From the NCBI RefSeq assembly GCF_000225525.1, contig NZ_AGBF01000014.1, forward strand, positions 1-64,000: 64,000 nucleotides of DNA. The letters run 5' to 3'. This document shows positions 30,887-38,907 of this stretch, piece by piece. Positions within the stretch are counted from its first letter, which is position 1, and every line of letters starts with the position of its first letter. The stretch comes from Streptomyces zinciresistens K42. Lineage in GTDB: Bacteria; Actinomycetota; Actinomycetes; Streptomycetales; Streptomycetaceae. The notes beneath the pieces were generated by a model. It did not search any database and was not told the DNA's origin. It saw nothing but the letters and a program-made list of their open reading frames with translations. The translations under genes and the position numbers were made by a program.

Positions 30887-32227
30887 ATGTCGGAGCGTGT
30901 CATACCCGGTCGCACGGACGGCCTGATCACCCTGGGCGCCGCGGACGCTCTGTGGGTCGATCTGACGGCCGGCAGCGCGGTACCGACGGCTTCCGGGGCA
31001 TTCACCTGCTCACCCGCCCACGCCCGGCTGGGGTACGTCCTGCTCGGCGGCCACGCGGTGGCGACGGTGAGGGCGAGCGGCGGTCAGTGGTGTGTCCTGC
31101 AGGCTGAGGTACGCCGGGCGGCCGTGGAACTGAACGCGGTGGGGTTGGATCGGCGGGACCTGGTTCGCATCGGTCCGTTTCGTGGGACGCCGCGGCAGGA
31201 GTACGCCGAGGAAACGCCACTGCGTTGGCGCCGGCGCATCACGGGGGAACGTGGGGAGCCGGGCGGACCCGAGACGGCAGCGCGACGCGAAGCCGGCCGG
31301 CCGCACCATCTGGCGGGGATCGACTGGCGGCGGATGCTCGTGGAGCGGACCCGAGACGGGACGCGGCGGACGTGGTGGCTGCCGCGCGCCGCGGTCATGC
31401 TGCTGGACGCGGCCGAGTATGCCGAGACGCAGTGGGTGCGGGCCGCCCGGACCCGCCAGGCGAGCGCGGTCGTCACCGAACCGCCCTCCCACCCCCGGCC
31501 GGCCCGGGAAGCCGGCAGTCGTCGCACCACGGGCGCCGAGGGCACCGCCTCACCGCGCCCATACCGCGCGGAGCTGGAAGGCCAGTTGTACTCGGTGCTC
31601 ACCCGGAAGCCCGGTATGTCCCACAGGGTGACCGGGTGGGCGTGCGCCGTCTGCCGCATCGCGCCCGCGACCGTGCTCGACCACTGCCACGAACACGGCT
31701 ACGTCCGTGCCCCCGTCTGCCAGTCCTGCAACACCCTGGAACGCCCCGACCACCTGTACAGCAACGACATCCGCGTGGCGAACCGCTACACACGCCTCTT
31801 CGGCACCGACACCGACGACTGGCTCCGCCACTGGCACCGCTGCCCCGGCTGCCGCGCACGCACCACCCTGCCCCTGCCGCACCTCGCCGCATGGACCGCC
31901 CACACAGCCTGCCGATCGCTGCGCCCGACCCACCGCGCCGCGCGCGGGCGCACGCCCTGCGGAATCCTGCGCGTGTCCTGGACGGGGAGCCAGAACGCGC
32001 CCCGCTCCTGCCTGCTCACGGTCGCCGTGGACTGCTGCCCCTCCGGCGAGCACCGCGTCCTGGCGCGAGTGCCCTACCGCGAAGCCGTCGACCGGTTTCG
32101 CGTCTGGCTGGCCGAGACGGCCCCCGCCGTGGCCGCCGCGGCCGGTCCCGACCGCCTGGACGGCCTCCCCGCCCAGCCCCGGCCGGTCGTCGCGGACACC
32201 AGCGGCGAGGGTCTGGCACTGTTCTGA
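30887..32227 (+). CDS. Endonuclease VII-domain (His-Me finger) protein
   Basis: A 446-aa protein whose central part (about residues 250-290) is a recombination endonuclease VII domain: C252-x2-C255, then VLDHCHEHGYVRAPVCQSCN with the catalytic DH-C-H and second zinc Cys pair. A further HRCPGC near 318 and CLLTVAVDCC near 375 suggest extra zinc sites. The N-terminal ~240 residues are not recognised; they include two segments rich in Arg and Trp (IDWRRMLVERTRDGTRRTWW). Endonuclease VII cleaves branched DNA in phage T4. ATG 30887 follows TAGTCT (30875-30880) by 6 nt, leaderless. Convergent with the ParA-like gene (9 bp gap), inside the direct-repeat-bounded block. Possibly a defence or mobile-element nuclease. 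Confidence 0.75.
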   Translation: MSERVIPGRTDGLITLGAADALWVDLTAGSAVPTASGAFTCSPAHARLGYVLLGGHAVATVRASGGQWCVLQAEVRRAAVELNAVGLDRRDLVRIGPFRGTPRQEYAEETPLRWRRRITGERGEPGGPETAARREAGRPHHLAGIDWRRMLVERTRDGTRRTWWLPRAAVMLLDAAEYAETQWVRAARTRQASAVVTEPPSHPRPAREAGSRRTTGAEGTASPRPYRAELEGQLYSVLTRKPGMSHRVTGWACAVCRIAPATVLDHCHEHGYVRAPVCQSCNTLERPDHLYSNDIRVANRYTRLFGTDTDDWLRHWHRCPGCRARTTLPLPHLAAWTAHTACRSLRPTHRAARGRTPCGILRVSWTGSQNAPRSCLLTVAVDCCPSGEHRVLARVPYREAVDRFRVWLAETAPAVAAAAGPDRLDGLPAQPRPVVADTSGEGLALF

Positions 32228-32236
32228 GCGGACGGA

Positions 32237-33310
32237 TCACTCACGTCGGTCGGCCGACGACGACCGGTGGGACTCCGCCGGAGACTCGCCGATCCTGGTG
32301 AGGACCTCCTGGGCCAGTGCCCGGAACTCCTTGAAGCACGTCTTCACGTACTGCTGGGTGCTGCCCAGGGCGCCGTCGGCCGCTCTCAGGTCGAACATGG
32401 GCTTGCGTGCGTCGTGGGCCAGGGGCATCAGGCTCCGGTAGTTCCGCAGCGTGGCGATGCGGTGGCGGTCGTCCGCGCGGGAGGGCGGCGATTCGTCGAG
32501 GACCGCCGAGGAGTAGACCCGAGGGATCCGCTGGAGCCAGCGCTCGTATGCCTTGACCGGCCGGTCCAGTCGCATCTCCGGCTGCATGATGACGTACCCG
32601 AGCGGTCGCATGTCGGCCCGGGGCGCGGAGATGTTCGGGGGCACTCTGGGGAGCACCAGTCCCTGCCAGTCGGCGCGCCACTGCCGCAGCGTCGGCCCCA
32701 GGTTGCTGAGGCCCTTGAGGGAGAACAGGTCGGCGGCCAGCGGCATCAGCACGGTGTCGGCCGAGATCAGGGCGGCGCGGTTGATGGCACCGAGGTTGGG
32801 GCCGACGTCGATGAGGACAACCTCGGCCTCGACGGACCGCGTCGCCTGCTCGATGATCCGGTGGAACGACGTCGAGGTACGGACGGCCGCGATGTCGCCC
32901 GCGTAGGCACGCGACCACTCGTTGGACAGCTTGTCCTCGAAGCGGCTGAGGTCGAGGCTGCCCGGCAGCAGCCAGAGCCCCGGCTGGAGCCTGGCCGGCT
33001 CGACGGTCGCGATGTCGCCGGTGCCCTCCAGGATGGGGCGGACGGCGTCGGCGATGGTCTGGCCGCTGCGCACCCGTCCGGCGCCCGGCAGTCCTGCCGC
33101 CGCAGCGCCCTGGTCGATGAGCTCGGAAGGGTTCTCCCACAGCTCTTCGATCTCCGTCTCCTCCAGGCACATCGAGGTGAGGTTCGCCTGAGGGTCCAGG
33201 TCGACGGCCAGCACGCTCAGGCCGAGCCGCTGGATCATGTGGGCGAGATGGTAGGTGAGGGTGGTCTTGCCCACGCCGCCCTTGTTGTTGAACAGCGCGA
33301 TCGACGTCAT
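32237..33310 (-). CDS. ParA/MinD-like AAA ATPase
   Basis: A 357-aa ParA-superfamily ATPase. Deviant Walker A FNNKGGVGKTTLTYHLAHM (signature Lys10, catalytic Lys15), A' LAVDLDPQANLTSM, Walker B VVLIDVGPNLGAINRAAL. It is longer than chromosomal ParA and has an insertion (about residues 55-110) and a C-terminal extension rich in Arg, with GALGSTQQYVKTCFKEFRAL near the end. No ParB gene and no parS-like repeat are nearby, so this is not the chromosomal partition system. The ATG at 33310 overlaps the stop of the AlbA_2 gene (ATGA), so the two are co-translated. Likely an effector or switch ATPase of a two-protein system. Confidence 0.8.
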   Translation of the reverse strand: MTSIALFNNKGGVGKTTLTYHLAHMIQRLGLSVLAVDLDPQANLTSMCLEETEIEELWENPSELIDQGAAAAGLPGAGRVRSGQTIADAVRPILEGTGDIATVEPARLQPGLWLLPGSLDLSRFEDKLSNEWSRAYAGDIAAVRTSTSFHRIIEQATRSVEAEVVLIDVGPNLGAINRAALISADTVLMPLAADLFSLKGLSNLGPTLRQWRADWQGLVLPRVPPNISAPRADMRPLGYVIMQPEMRLDRPVKAYERWLQRIPRVYSSAVLDESPPSRADDRHRIATLRNYRSLMPLAHDARKPMFDLRAADGALGSTQQYVKTCFKEFRALAQEVLTRIGESPAESHRSSSADRRE

Positions 33311-34503
33311 GCGGCCCTCCGGAGGACGACGGCCCAGGACGAGGAGTCGACCTGGAACTCGGGCGGCGGGTTTCCGTTGGTCTCCAGCGCCTTCCTCACG
33401 CGCCCGATGCCGCGTCCGAACCGGTTCACATAACCCAGGCCCTTCATCGCGGCGGCCAGGGACGGGTTGCGGTAGTCGGTGACCCGATCGAAGTTGTCGT
33501 CCCGGACCTGTCCGAACGGGCCACCGGGATTCGTGATCTCGATGCGGTCGTCGAACCACACGATGCGGGTCGGCGCGTAGGACGTCTCGTAGTTGCGGTG
33601 CATGAGGGCGTTCATGCAGAGCTCGCGCAGGGCTTCGAGCGGGTAGTCCGGCTGAGGCGTCTCACGGAAACCGTGCTCCACGAGACGGGTACGCAGATTG
33701 CTGCGCAGCAGGGGTTCGAGTCTCGCGGCGAGTCCGACCAGGTTCTGGCGGAGCTCCTGCTCGTCGGAGATCGGAGCGTCGAGATCGGTGCCCTGGTAGC
33801 GGACGAACTGAACGTATGCGCCCGGTACTTGACTGCCGGGGTCGAGACCGATGGCGAGCACGCCGAGTGTGGTCGGTGAGCCTTCCGGCGTGAGGAGGCG
33901 GAGGGAGGCGAGCTGGAGCTCGGTCGGGCGGCCGTTCTCCTCGATGACGTCGGGCGCGACCATGGACGGCAGGTAGGACTGCCGGAACATGTCGAGATCC
34001 AGGTCGTCGAGGCGCGCGAGGGGCAGCGGCCGCGTGTCGTACGGGATGTCCTTGGCGCGGCGACGCTCCGAGAGTACGCGTTCGTCCTCACGGCTCGCCT
34101 TGCGTGTGGTGGGGCCGGGACGGACCCAGATGACTCCTTCGAACCTGACCGGCGGGGTCGCGGAGGCGGCGACACGGAGGCGGATGACGGGCTTGCCCTG
34201 GTAGACGGCTCGTTCGACGGTCAGGGACGGGCGGTCGAGGATCCTGCCGTCGTCCCGCAGGTCGGTGAGCTGGAGAAGCGCCCGGTCGCTCAGGTCGACG
34301 TCGTCGACAGGGCGACCGTTGTCGTCCACTCCGATGAGGATGTCGCCGCCACCGTGATCACACAGATCGTTGGCCATCGCGCACACCGCGTTGCCGATGG
34401 CGTCGCCGCGCCGGCCCTCCCGCTTGGCACTGCGCTTGAACTCCAGGCAGGCCGATTCCTGGGTACCCAGGAGATCGGCGAGGTCCTCGTCGTTGTCGCT
34501 CAC
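33307..34503 (-). CDS. AlbA_2 / HATPase_c_4 protein (RecG-like C-terminal, Schlafen-type AlbA_2)
   Basis: A 398-aa protein with an N-terminal AlbA_2 domain (about 14-130; ESACLEFKRSAKREG, then AVCAMANDLCDHGGGDILIG) and a C-terminal HATPase-like region (about 275-375; LRELCMNALMHRNYETSYAP, DDRIEITNPGGPFG, GLGYVNRFGRGIGRVRKAL). AlbA_2 domains occur in Schlafen-like nucleases and in many transcription or defence proteins; this architecture is often called putative ATP-binding transcriptional regulator. GTG 34503 has no ribosome site and lies near a CAGAAT -10-like box, so leaderless. Coupled to the ParA-like gene. Role unknown; see findings. Confidence 0.78.
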   Translation of the reverse strand: MSDNDEDLADLLGTQESACLEFKRSAKREGRRGDAIGNAVCAMANDLCDHGGGDILIGVDDNGRPVDDVDLSDRALLQLTDLRDDGRILDRPSLTVERAVYQGKPVIRLRVAASATPPVRFEGVIWVRPGPTTRKASREDERVLSERRRAKDIPYDTRPLPLARLDDLDLDMFRQSYLPSMVAPDVIEENGRPTELQLASLRLLTPEGSPTTLGVLAIGLDPGSQVPGAYVQFVRYQGTDLDAPISDEQELRQNLVGLAARLEPLLRSNLRTRLVEHGFRETPQPDYPLEALRELCMNALMHRNYETSYAPTRIVWFDDRIEITNPGGPFGQVRDDNFDRVTDYRNPSLAAAMKGLGYVNRFGRGIGRVRKALETNGNPPPEFQVDSSSWAVVLRRAA

Positions 34504-34805
34504 GGGGCCATTCTGCCGTGCGGCGGGGCGGCTCACAGAGCCGTGTTCCCGGAGCCGTGGTCCGTGTCCCGCCGACCGGAGGTGGATACGACGGCCGCCG
34601 AACGCGGACTCGGCGTAGGCGTCCCACAGTTCGGTCTGGGCGGCGATGCCGTGCGGTACGGGCACAGCTGTTCCTCCGGTCGTCGGGATGCGGGAGCCCC
34701 CTCCCTCGGGGAACCGCGAGGACGGGGGCGGCGGTAGCCGGGATCAGCGACCAGCGACCGTCGGGAACCCTGGCGTCGCACGGTGAGCAGTGGGCGAGCT
34801 GGAAG
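34504..34805. other. Intergenic region with promoter only
   Basis: About 300 bp between the AlbA_2 gene and the HATPase gene, both on the minus strand. I see no plausible coding frame and no strong hairpin; it must hold the promoter of the AlbA_2-ParA operon at its left end. Confidence 0.5.
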
Positions 34806-35264
34806 CTACGTGTGCAAGCGACTGGCAGGTAGGGCAACGGGGCTCACCTCGGCCCAGACGGTCTTGCCGCCCGGTGGACGCGGTTCGGTGCCCCAGCGGT
34901 CGGCCAGCGCGCCGACCAGGAGCAGACCGCGGCCCGTCTCGTCGTACGTCGCCGAGCCGGTGGGTACGACGGGGAGCCGCCCGCCCTTCGCGTCGGTGAC
35001 CGCGATCCGGAGGAGGCCGGTCGTGGTGTCGAGGGTGAGGGCGAGCCGGAAGTCGCGGCCCTGGACGCGGCCGTGCAGCGCCGAGTTGGCGGCGAGTTCG
35101 GCGACGATCTGCTTGGCTCGCCCGGTCACGTCGGGTGACAGGTCCCAGGCGCGGAGCTGGGCGGCGGCGAGGAGGCGGGCGAGGCGGGCTCCTCGGCGGG
35201 TGGAGGACAGGAGCTGGGCGAACGTCGCCATGGTGCCGGGTGATGGGGGAAGGGATGCGCTCAT
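34806..35264 (-). CDS. HATPase_c ATP-binding regulator (anti-sigma-type)
   Basis: A 152-aa single-domain GHKL ATPase of the large Streptomyces RsbW/SpoIIAB-like group. RRGARLARLLAAAQLRAWDL is the N-terminal helix, QIVAELAANSALHGRVQGRD the N box, TDAKGGRLP the G1 box, GRGLLLVGALADRWG the G2 part and GGKTVWAEVS the last strand. The N box has Ser (NSALHG) where Ala-Val is usual, without obvious loss. Such genes sit beside XRE and DUF397 genes and are thought to act in regulatory triads. Here an XRE-DUF397 pair is divergent from it across 174 bp that contain the right 45-bp repeat. ATG 35264 or 35231 could be the start. Confidence 0.82.
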   Translation of the reverse strand: MSASLPPSPGTMATFAQLLSSTRRGARLARLLAAAQLRAWDLSPDVTGRAKQIVAELAANSALHGRVQGRDFRLALTLDTTTGLLRIAVTDAKGGRLPVVPTGSATYDETGRGLLLVGALADRWGTEPRPPGGKTVWAEVSPVALPASRLHT

Positions 35265-35290
35265 GGGACCACCGTGGCGGGCGCGCGGGG

Positions 35291-35335
35291 CGCGTTCCAG
35301 GAGTGACTCTCGTACGGTGCGTCAGCGTACGGACA
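35291..35335 (+). repeat. 45-bp direct repeat, right copy
   Basis: Partner of 30771-30815. It lies between the divergent HATPase (minus) and XRE (plus) genes. The core reads CGTACGGTGCGTCAGCGTACG, that is, CGTACG repeated on either side of a 9-bp spacer, which makes an operator role credible. Confidence 0.7.
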
Positions 35336-35438
35336 CATTCCGTGGACGGTACGTGGTGTCGTCCGTCACGCTGGGTGCTGTCAAGTGTGGGGCGACGGAC
35401 AGCGCGTGTCGCGGGTACGGAAGGAAAGGTGGCCGCGT

Positions 35439-36326
35439 ATGACGGGCGGCATCGACATCACGGTCGAGGACGGTTGCGACGGGGAGTCGGCCGGCGGTGA
35501 GCCGGATCGTGAACCCGACCCCTCGGACAGTCTGCGGACCTGGGGCGCCGTCCAGCAGGCGCTGCGCGAGCACGCGGGCTTCAGCAGGGCCGAGTTCGCG
35601 GACTTGGTGCGCTTCTCCAAGCACACCGTGGAGTCGGTGGAGCTGGGGCGGAGGATGCCCGACGACTCGTACGTGGTGCGGTCGGAGGAACTCCTGGGGA
35701 ACACCGGGGCGTTGCGGAAGTCGTCGCGGTACGTGACGCGGGGGCGGGGGGATGTGGGGCTTGCGGCTTGGTTCCGGCAGTGGGCGAAGCTGGAGCGGGT
35801 GGCGGTGAGTCTGTGCACGTACGAGTGCAGGCTGGTGCCGGGGTTGTTGCAGTCGGAGGGGTATGCGCGGGCGGTGTTCGAAGGGACCGTTCCGGTGGCA
35901 CCGGACGACCAGTTGGACGAGTTCATGGCCAGGCGCATGGAACGGCAGCGGATGCTGATCGAGCGGCCGACCATCCCGTTCAGCTTCATCGTCGAGGAGC
36001 ACGTCTTCCGGCGCCGGTTCGGGGACGCGGACCAGATGCGGGAGATGTTCGATCGAGTGCTGGAGCTGAGCGCGCCGCGCAACGTGACGCTCCAGATCGT
36101 GCCGCTTGAGGCCGGGCTGCACGCGTGCCTGGACGGCCCTGTGCGGCTTCTGGAGACCCCGAAGGGGCAGCGGCTCGCGTACTCGGAAGGGCAGCAGAAC
36201 GGCCGTCTGATCTCCGGCCCGAAAGAGGTGAGCCTCCTCTGCCAGCGCTATGGCACACTGCGCTCGCAGGCCCTCAACTCCAAAGATTCCAAGGGCCTGT
36301 TGGAGCGACTCCGAGGAGAGCTATGA
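35439..36326 (+). CDS. XRE-family regulator with DUF5753 (WhiJ-like)
   Basis: A 295-aa regulator: a weakly conserved helix-turn-helix (about 35-85; QALREHAGFSRAEFADLVRF then SKHTVESVELGRRMP) and the DUF5753 effector domain (about 105-290; CRLVPGLLQSEGYARAVFEG, ERQRMLIERP, IVEEHVFRRRFGD, VTLQIVPLEAGLHACLDGP). These proteins pair with short DUF397 partners and modulate development and antibiotic production. ATG 35439 is preceded by AAGGAAAGG. It overlaps the DUF397 gene by 4 bp (ATGA). The N-terminal 30 residues before the HTH are acidic and unusual. Confidence 0.85.
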   Translation: MTGGIDITVEDGCDGESAGGEPDREPDPSDSLRTWGAVQQALREHAGFSRAEFADLVRFSKHTVESVELGRRMPDDSYVVRSEELLGNTGALRKSSRYVTRGRGDVGLAAWFRQWAKLERVAVSLCTYECRLVPGLLQSEGYARAVFEGTVPVAPDDQLDEFMARRMERQRMLIERPTIPFSFIVEEHVFRRRFGDADQMREMFDRVLELSAPRNVTLQIVPLEAGLHACLDGPVRLLETPKGQRLAYSEGQQNGRLISGPKEVSLLCQRYGTLRSQALNSKDSKGLLERLRGEL

Positions 36327-36505
36327 GCGCGACGGAACTGGCCTGGTTCAAGTCCAGCTACAGCGGCAGCCAGGGTGACGACTGTGTGGAGGTCGCCCGC
36401 ACCGAACAGGCCGTCTGCGTACGGGACTCCAAGGACGTGACTCGCCCGCACTTCGCCGTGGGGCGAGATCACTGGACGGAGTTCGTGGCGTTCGTGGGTT
36501 CGTGA
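36323..36505 (+). CDS. DUF397 protein, partner of the upstream XRE regulator
   Basis: A 60-aa DUF397 protein with the full pattern LAWFKSSYSGSQGDDCVEVA, VCVRDSKDV and WTEFVAFV. In Streptomyces such small proteins interact with XRE-DUF5753 regulators. Translation is coupled to the XRE gene through ATGA at 36323. Confidence 0.9.
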   Translation: MSATELAWFKSSYSGSQGDDCVEVARTEQAVCVRDSKDVTRPHFAVGRDHWTEFVAFVGS

Positions 36506-36599
36506 CCGAGTCCTGATCCCCACCGCACCTGGCAGGTCAGGGTGTTGCGCAGATGGGGACCGAGGTACCCCACGTACACCAGCCCTGTCTGCGGTCCGT

Positions 36600-36800
36600 C
36601 GTTGTACGGGGGTGCCGATCAGGTCGTCGGCGCCCCCTCGCCCGAGCGGCGCCCCGAGCTGCTGGAGTGGCTGCGCGCCCGCCACCTCCCCGGGCACCTC
36701 GCCGACACCCCGGCGGCCCTGGTCACCGTCTTCCGCCCGACGCCCGCCGTGCGTAATGGGCCGCTCGCCCTGCCGGGGTCCCTGTACGCGGTCGCCCCCG
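36600..36800 (+). pseudogene. Decayed paralogue of the dimeric-barrel gene at 29705
   Basis: The frame through 36608-36790 reads GADQVVGAPSPERRPELLEW and then LRARHLPGHLADTPAALVTV, aligning without gaps to the second half of the 29705 product (VVQVVDADSPARLPELLAWL, then RDDHIPKQLAGSPAALVTV). Before and after this stretch similarity stops and no start, RBS or full-length frame exists. A fragment only. Confidence 0.6.
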
Positions 36801-36847
36801 GCCGCCATCGAGGTGCGTACGGGGGCGCCGACGAACTGCGCCGAGCC

Positions 36848-38743
36848 TCAGCGCAGTTCCTCCGGGCAGGGCGTGCCGCGCGGCACCCCGTACGGGGCAC
36901 CCAGCCGGTACACGCCCGCTCGCGGCGCGATCAGCGTCGTCCACGTGTCGCCCCGCGCGTCCTTCTCCGTCTCCATCAGGCAGCCGTTGACGTTGTCGTA
37001 CGACTTCGGCTCGCCCTCGGGCCGGGCCCGCGACTCCCGCGTCTCCACCGGCGGGCCGAGCTTCTTGCCGTCGGCGTCGATGATGCTCAGCCAGGGCGAG
37101 TAGGGGATGCGCACGAGGATCCGGCCCGGCTTGCTCACCCGCATCGTCATCTCGCCCTGCTCCGCCCGCTCGACCGTGGCGTTCGGCTCGGCCAGCGGGG
37201 CGGGGTCGGTCACCTCGAACAGCTGCCAGTTGGCGTCGCCCCACACCTGCTTCAGATACGGCAGGCCCCGCTGCACCAGCTCCCGCTCGCGCTGCGCCCC
37301 CGTGCCGTCCGGCTCGTCCTTGGGCAGCACCACGAAGTGCACGGCCCAGCGGTTGAGCCACTCGTGGTAGTTCGCGGAGTTCAGGGTGCCGTCGTAGAAG
37401 AGCGGGTTGCGCTCCATGTCGGCCTGCCGGTTCCAGCCGCGGGCCAGGTTGACGTACGGCGCGAGCGCGGACGCCTCGCGGTGCGAACGCGCCGGTACGA
37501 CCTCCACCCGGCCCTTCTCGGCGCCGACCTTCTGGAGCTCGTTGACCAGGGGGGCCAGCTCACGCGCCCAGGACGCGGCCGGGGCGGAGTGGATGACGTC
37601 GTCGACCGTCTTGAAGCCGATCCATCCGGTGAACCCCAGCAGCGCCACCACGATCGCGTACCACGCGCGCGAGCGCCGCACGGTGAACGGCAGGGCCGCC
37701 ACCAGGACGACGCCCGCGAACAGCATCGCGAGCCGCGTGATGTTGGAGCCGATCTGCGAGCTGACGACCCAGACCAGCACGACCGCCAGGCCGTAGACCG
37801 CGGCCACCATGCGGACCGTGCGCCACTCGGCCGGGACGACGAAGTACACGACGGCCGACAGCAGCAGCGGCATGACCACCGAGCCGAAGCCCATCGGCTG
37901 CGTGCCCGAGAACGGGAACAGCAGCGCCGAGACCGCGACCACGGCCGTCGGCGCGATCCCCAGGGCCCAGGCGCCGGGCCTGCGCTTCTGGAAGAACAGC
38001 GCCACCGCCACGAACCCGACGAAGAGCCCGGCGACCGGGGAGGACATCGTCGCGAGCGCGGCCAGCGGAGCCGCGCACAGCGCCTTCGCCCAGCGCTTGT
38101 AGCGCCAGCGGTGCGGCCAGCAGAACACCACGGCGACGGCACCCAGCGCGAACATCGTGCCCAGGCCGAAGGTGACCCGACCGGAGATCGCGTTGGCCGC
38201 CAGCCCGAGGACCCCGGCGAACGCCGCCCACAGGGGGTTGCGCACCGACCGGCTGCGCAGCAGGACCAGCGTCAGCAGGCCCGCGGAGATCGTCCCCGCG
38301 ATCATCATGGTCGTACGGACGCCCAGGAGCGACATCAGATACGGCGAGACCACGCTGTAGGACACCGGGTGCATGCCGCCGTACCAGGCGAGGTTGTACG
38401 CCGAGTCGGGATGCCGGCCGACGAACTCGGCCCAGGCGTCCTGGGCCGCGAGGTCACCGCCGCTGCTCGCGAACATGAAGAACCAGATGATGTGCAGGAG
38501 GCCGGCCAGGACCGTCATCGACAGCACCGGGCGCCGCAGCAGACGCGCACGCAGGGCGTGGACGGCGGCCGTCAGCCGGGACGGCGGTGTCTTCTCCGGT
38601 CGGCCCGGCCCCTCTCCCCGGCGTGGCGCGGGCACGCGTATTCGCGGACCGGCCCCCCGTCCGGGATCGGCGTCGTCGGCGCGTGTCGGCTCCGCTGTGG
38701 CCACGTCTGAGGCACTCCCCGTGCTGTCCTGTCCCGACTTCAT
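36848..38743 (-). CDS. Large multi-pass membrane protein with extracytoplasmic C-terminal domain (GT-C-like)
   Basis: A 631-aa protein. The N-terminal 70 residues are charged (cytoplasmic). Then come roughly 10-12 hydrophobic helices from about 72 to 395, starting VLAGLLHIIWFFMFASSGGD. Residues about 400-631 are hydrophilic (VNELQKVGAEKGRVEVVPAR, DNVNGCLMETEKDARGD) and probably outside. The first loop DAWAEFVGRHPDSAYNLAWY with an Asp/Glu pair, followed by GGMHPVSYSVVSPYLMSLLG, resembles GT-C glycosyltransferases such as arabinofuranosyl or mannosyl transferases, but automatic pipelines often call this family MFS transporter. It lies next to the carboxypeptidase gene in the same direction, suggesting a cell-envelope role (inference). 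Confidence 0.65.
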   Translation of the reverse strand: MKSGQDSTGSASDVATAEPTRADDADPGRGAGPRIRVPAPRRGEGPGRPEKTPPSRLTAAVHALRARLLRRPVLSMTVLAGLLHIIWFFMFASSGGDLAAQDAWAEFVGRHPDSAYNLAWYGGMHPVSYSVVSPYLMSLLGVRTTMMIAGTISAGLLTLVLLRSRSVRNPLWAAFAGVLGLAANAISGRVTFGLGTMFALGAVAVVFCWPHRWRYKRWAKALCAAPLAALATMSSPVAGLFVGFVAVALFFQKRRPGAWALGIAPTAVVAVSALLFPFSGTQPMGFGSVVMPLLLSAVVYFVVPAEWRTVRMVAAVYGLAVVLVWVVSSQIGSNITRLAMLFAGVVLVAALPFTVRRSRAWYAIVVALLGFTGWIGFKTVDDVIHSAPAASWARELAPLVNELQKVGAEKGRVEVVPARSHREASALAPYVNLARGWNRQADMERNPLFYDGTLNSANYHEWLNRWAVHFVVLPKDEPDGTGAQRERELVQRGLPYLKQVWGDANWQLFEVTDPAPLAEPNATVERAEQGEMTMRVSKPGRILVRIPYSPWLSIIDADGKKLGPPVETRESRARPEGEPKSYDNVNGCLMETEKDARGDTWTTLIAPRAGVYRLGAPYGVPRGTPCPEELR

Positions 38744-38907
38744 GTTCCGGCCGCGGACCGGTTCCCGCGTGTCGCCCGCCCGGTCCGCGGAGGTTCACCG
38801 GCCCTGTCCCGTGCGCGGAGACCTGCCCGTTTCGTGACGCTAGCACGCGGCCCGCCGACGGGTGGTGTCGGCGGACCGCGGTGCCTGGGCGCCACACCGC
38901 CCCGGCG

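Noticed and set aside
32237..33310. Chromosomal partition ParA
   Set aside because: No adjacent parB, no parS-like repeats and a different gene context; coupled instead to an AlbA_2 protein.
30771..35335. Insertion sequence with terminal repeats
   Set aside because: The repeats are direct rather than inverted and there is no transposase gene between them.
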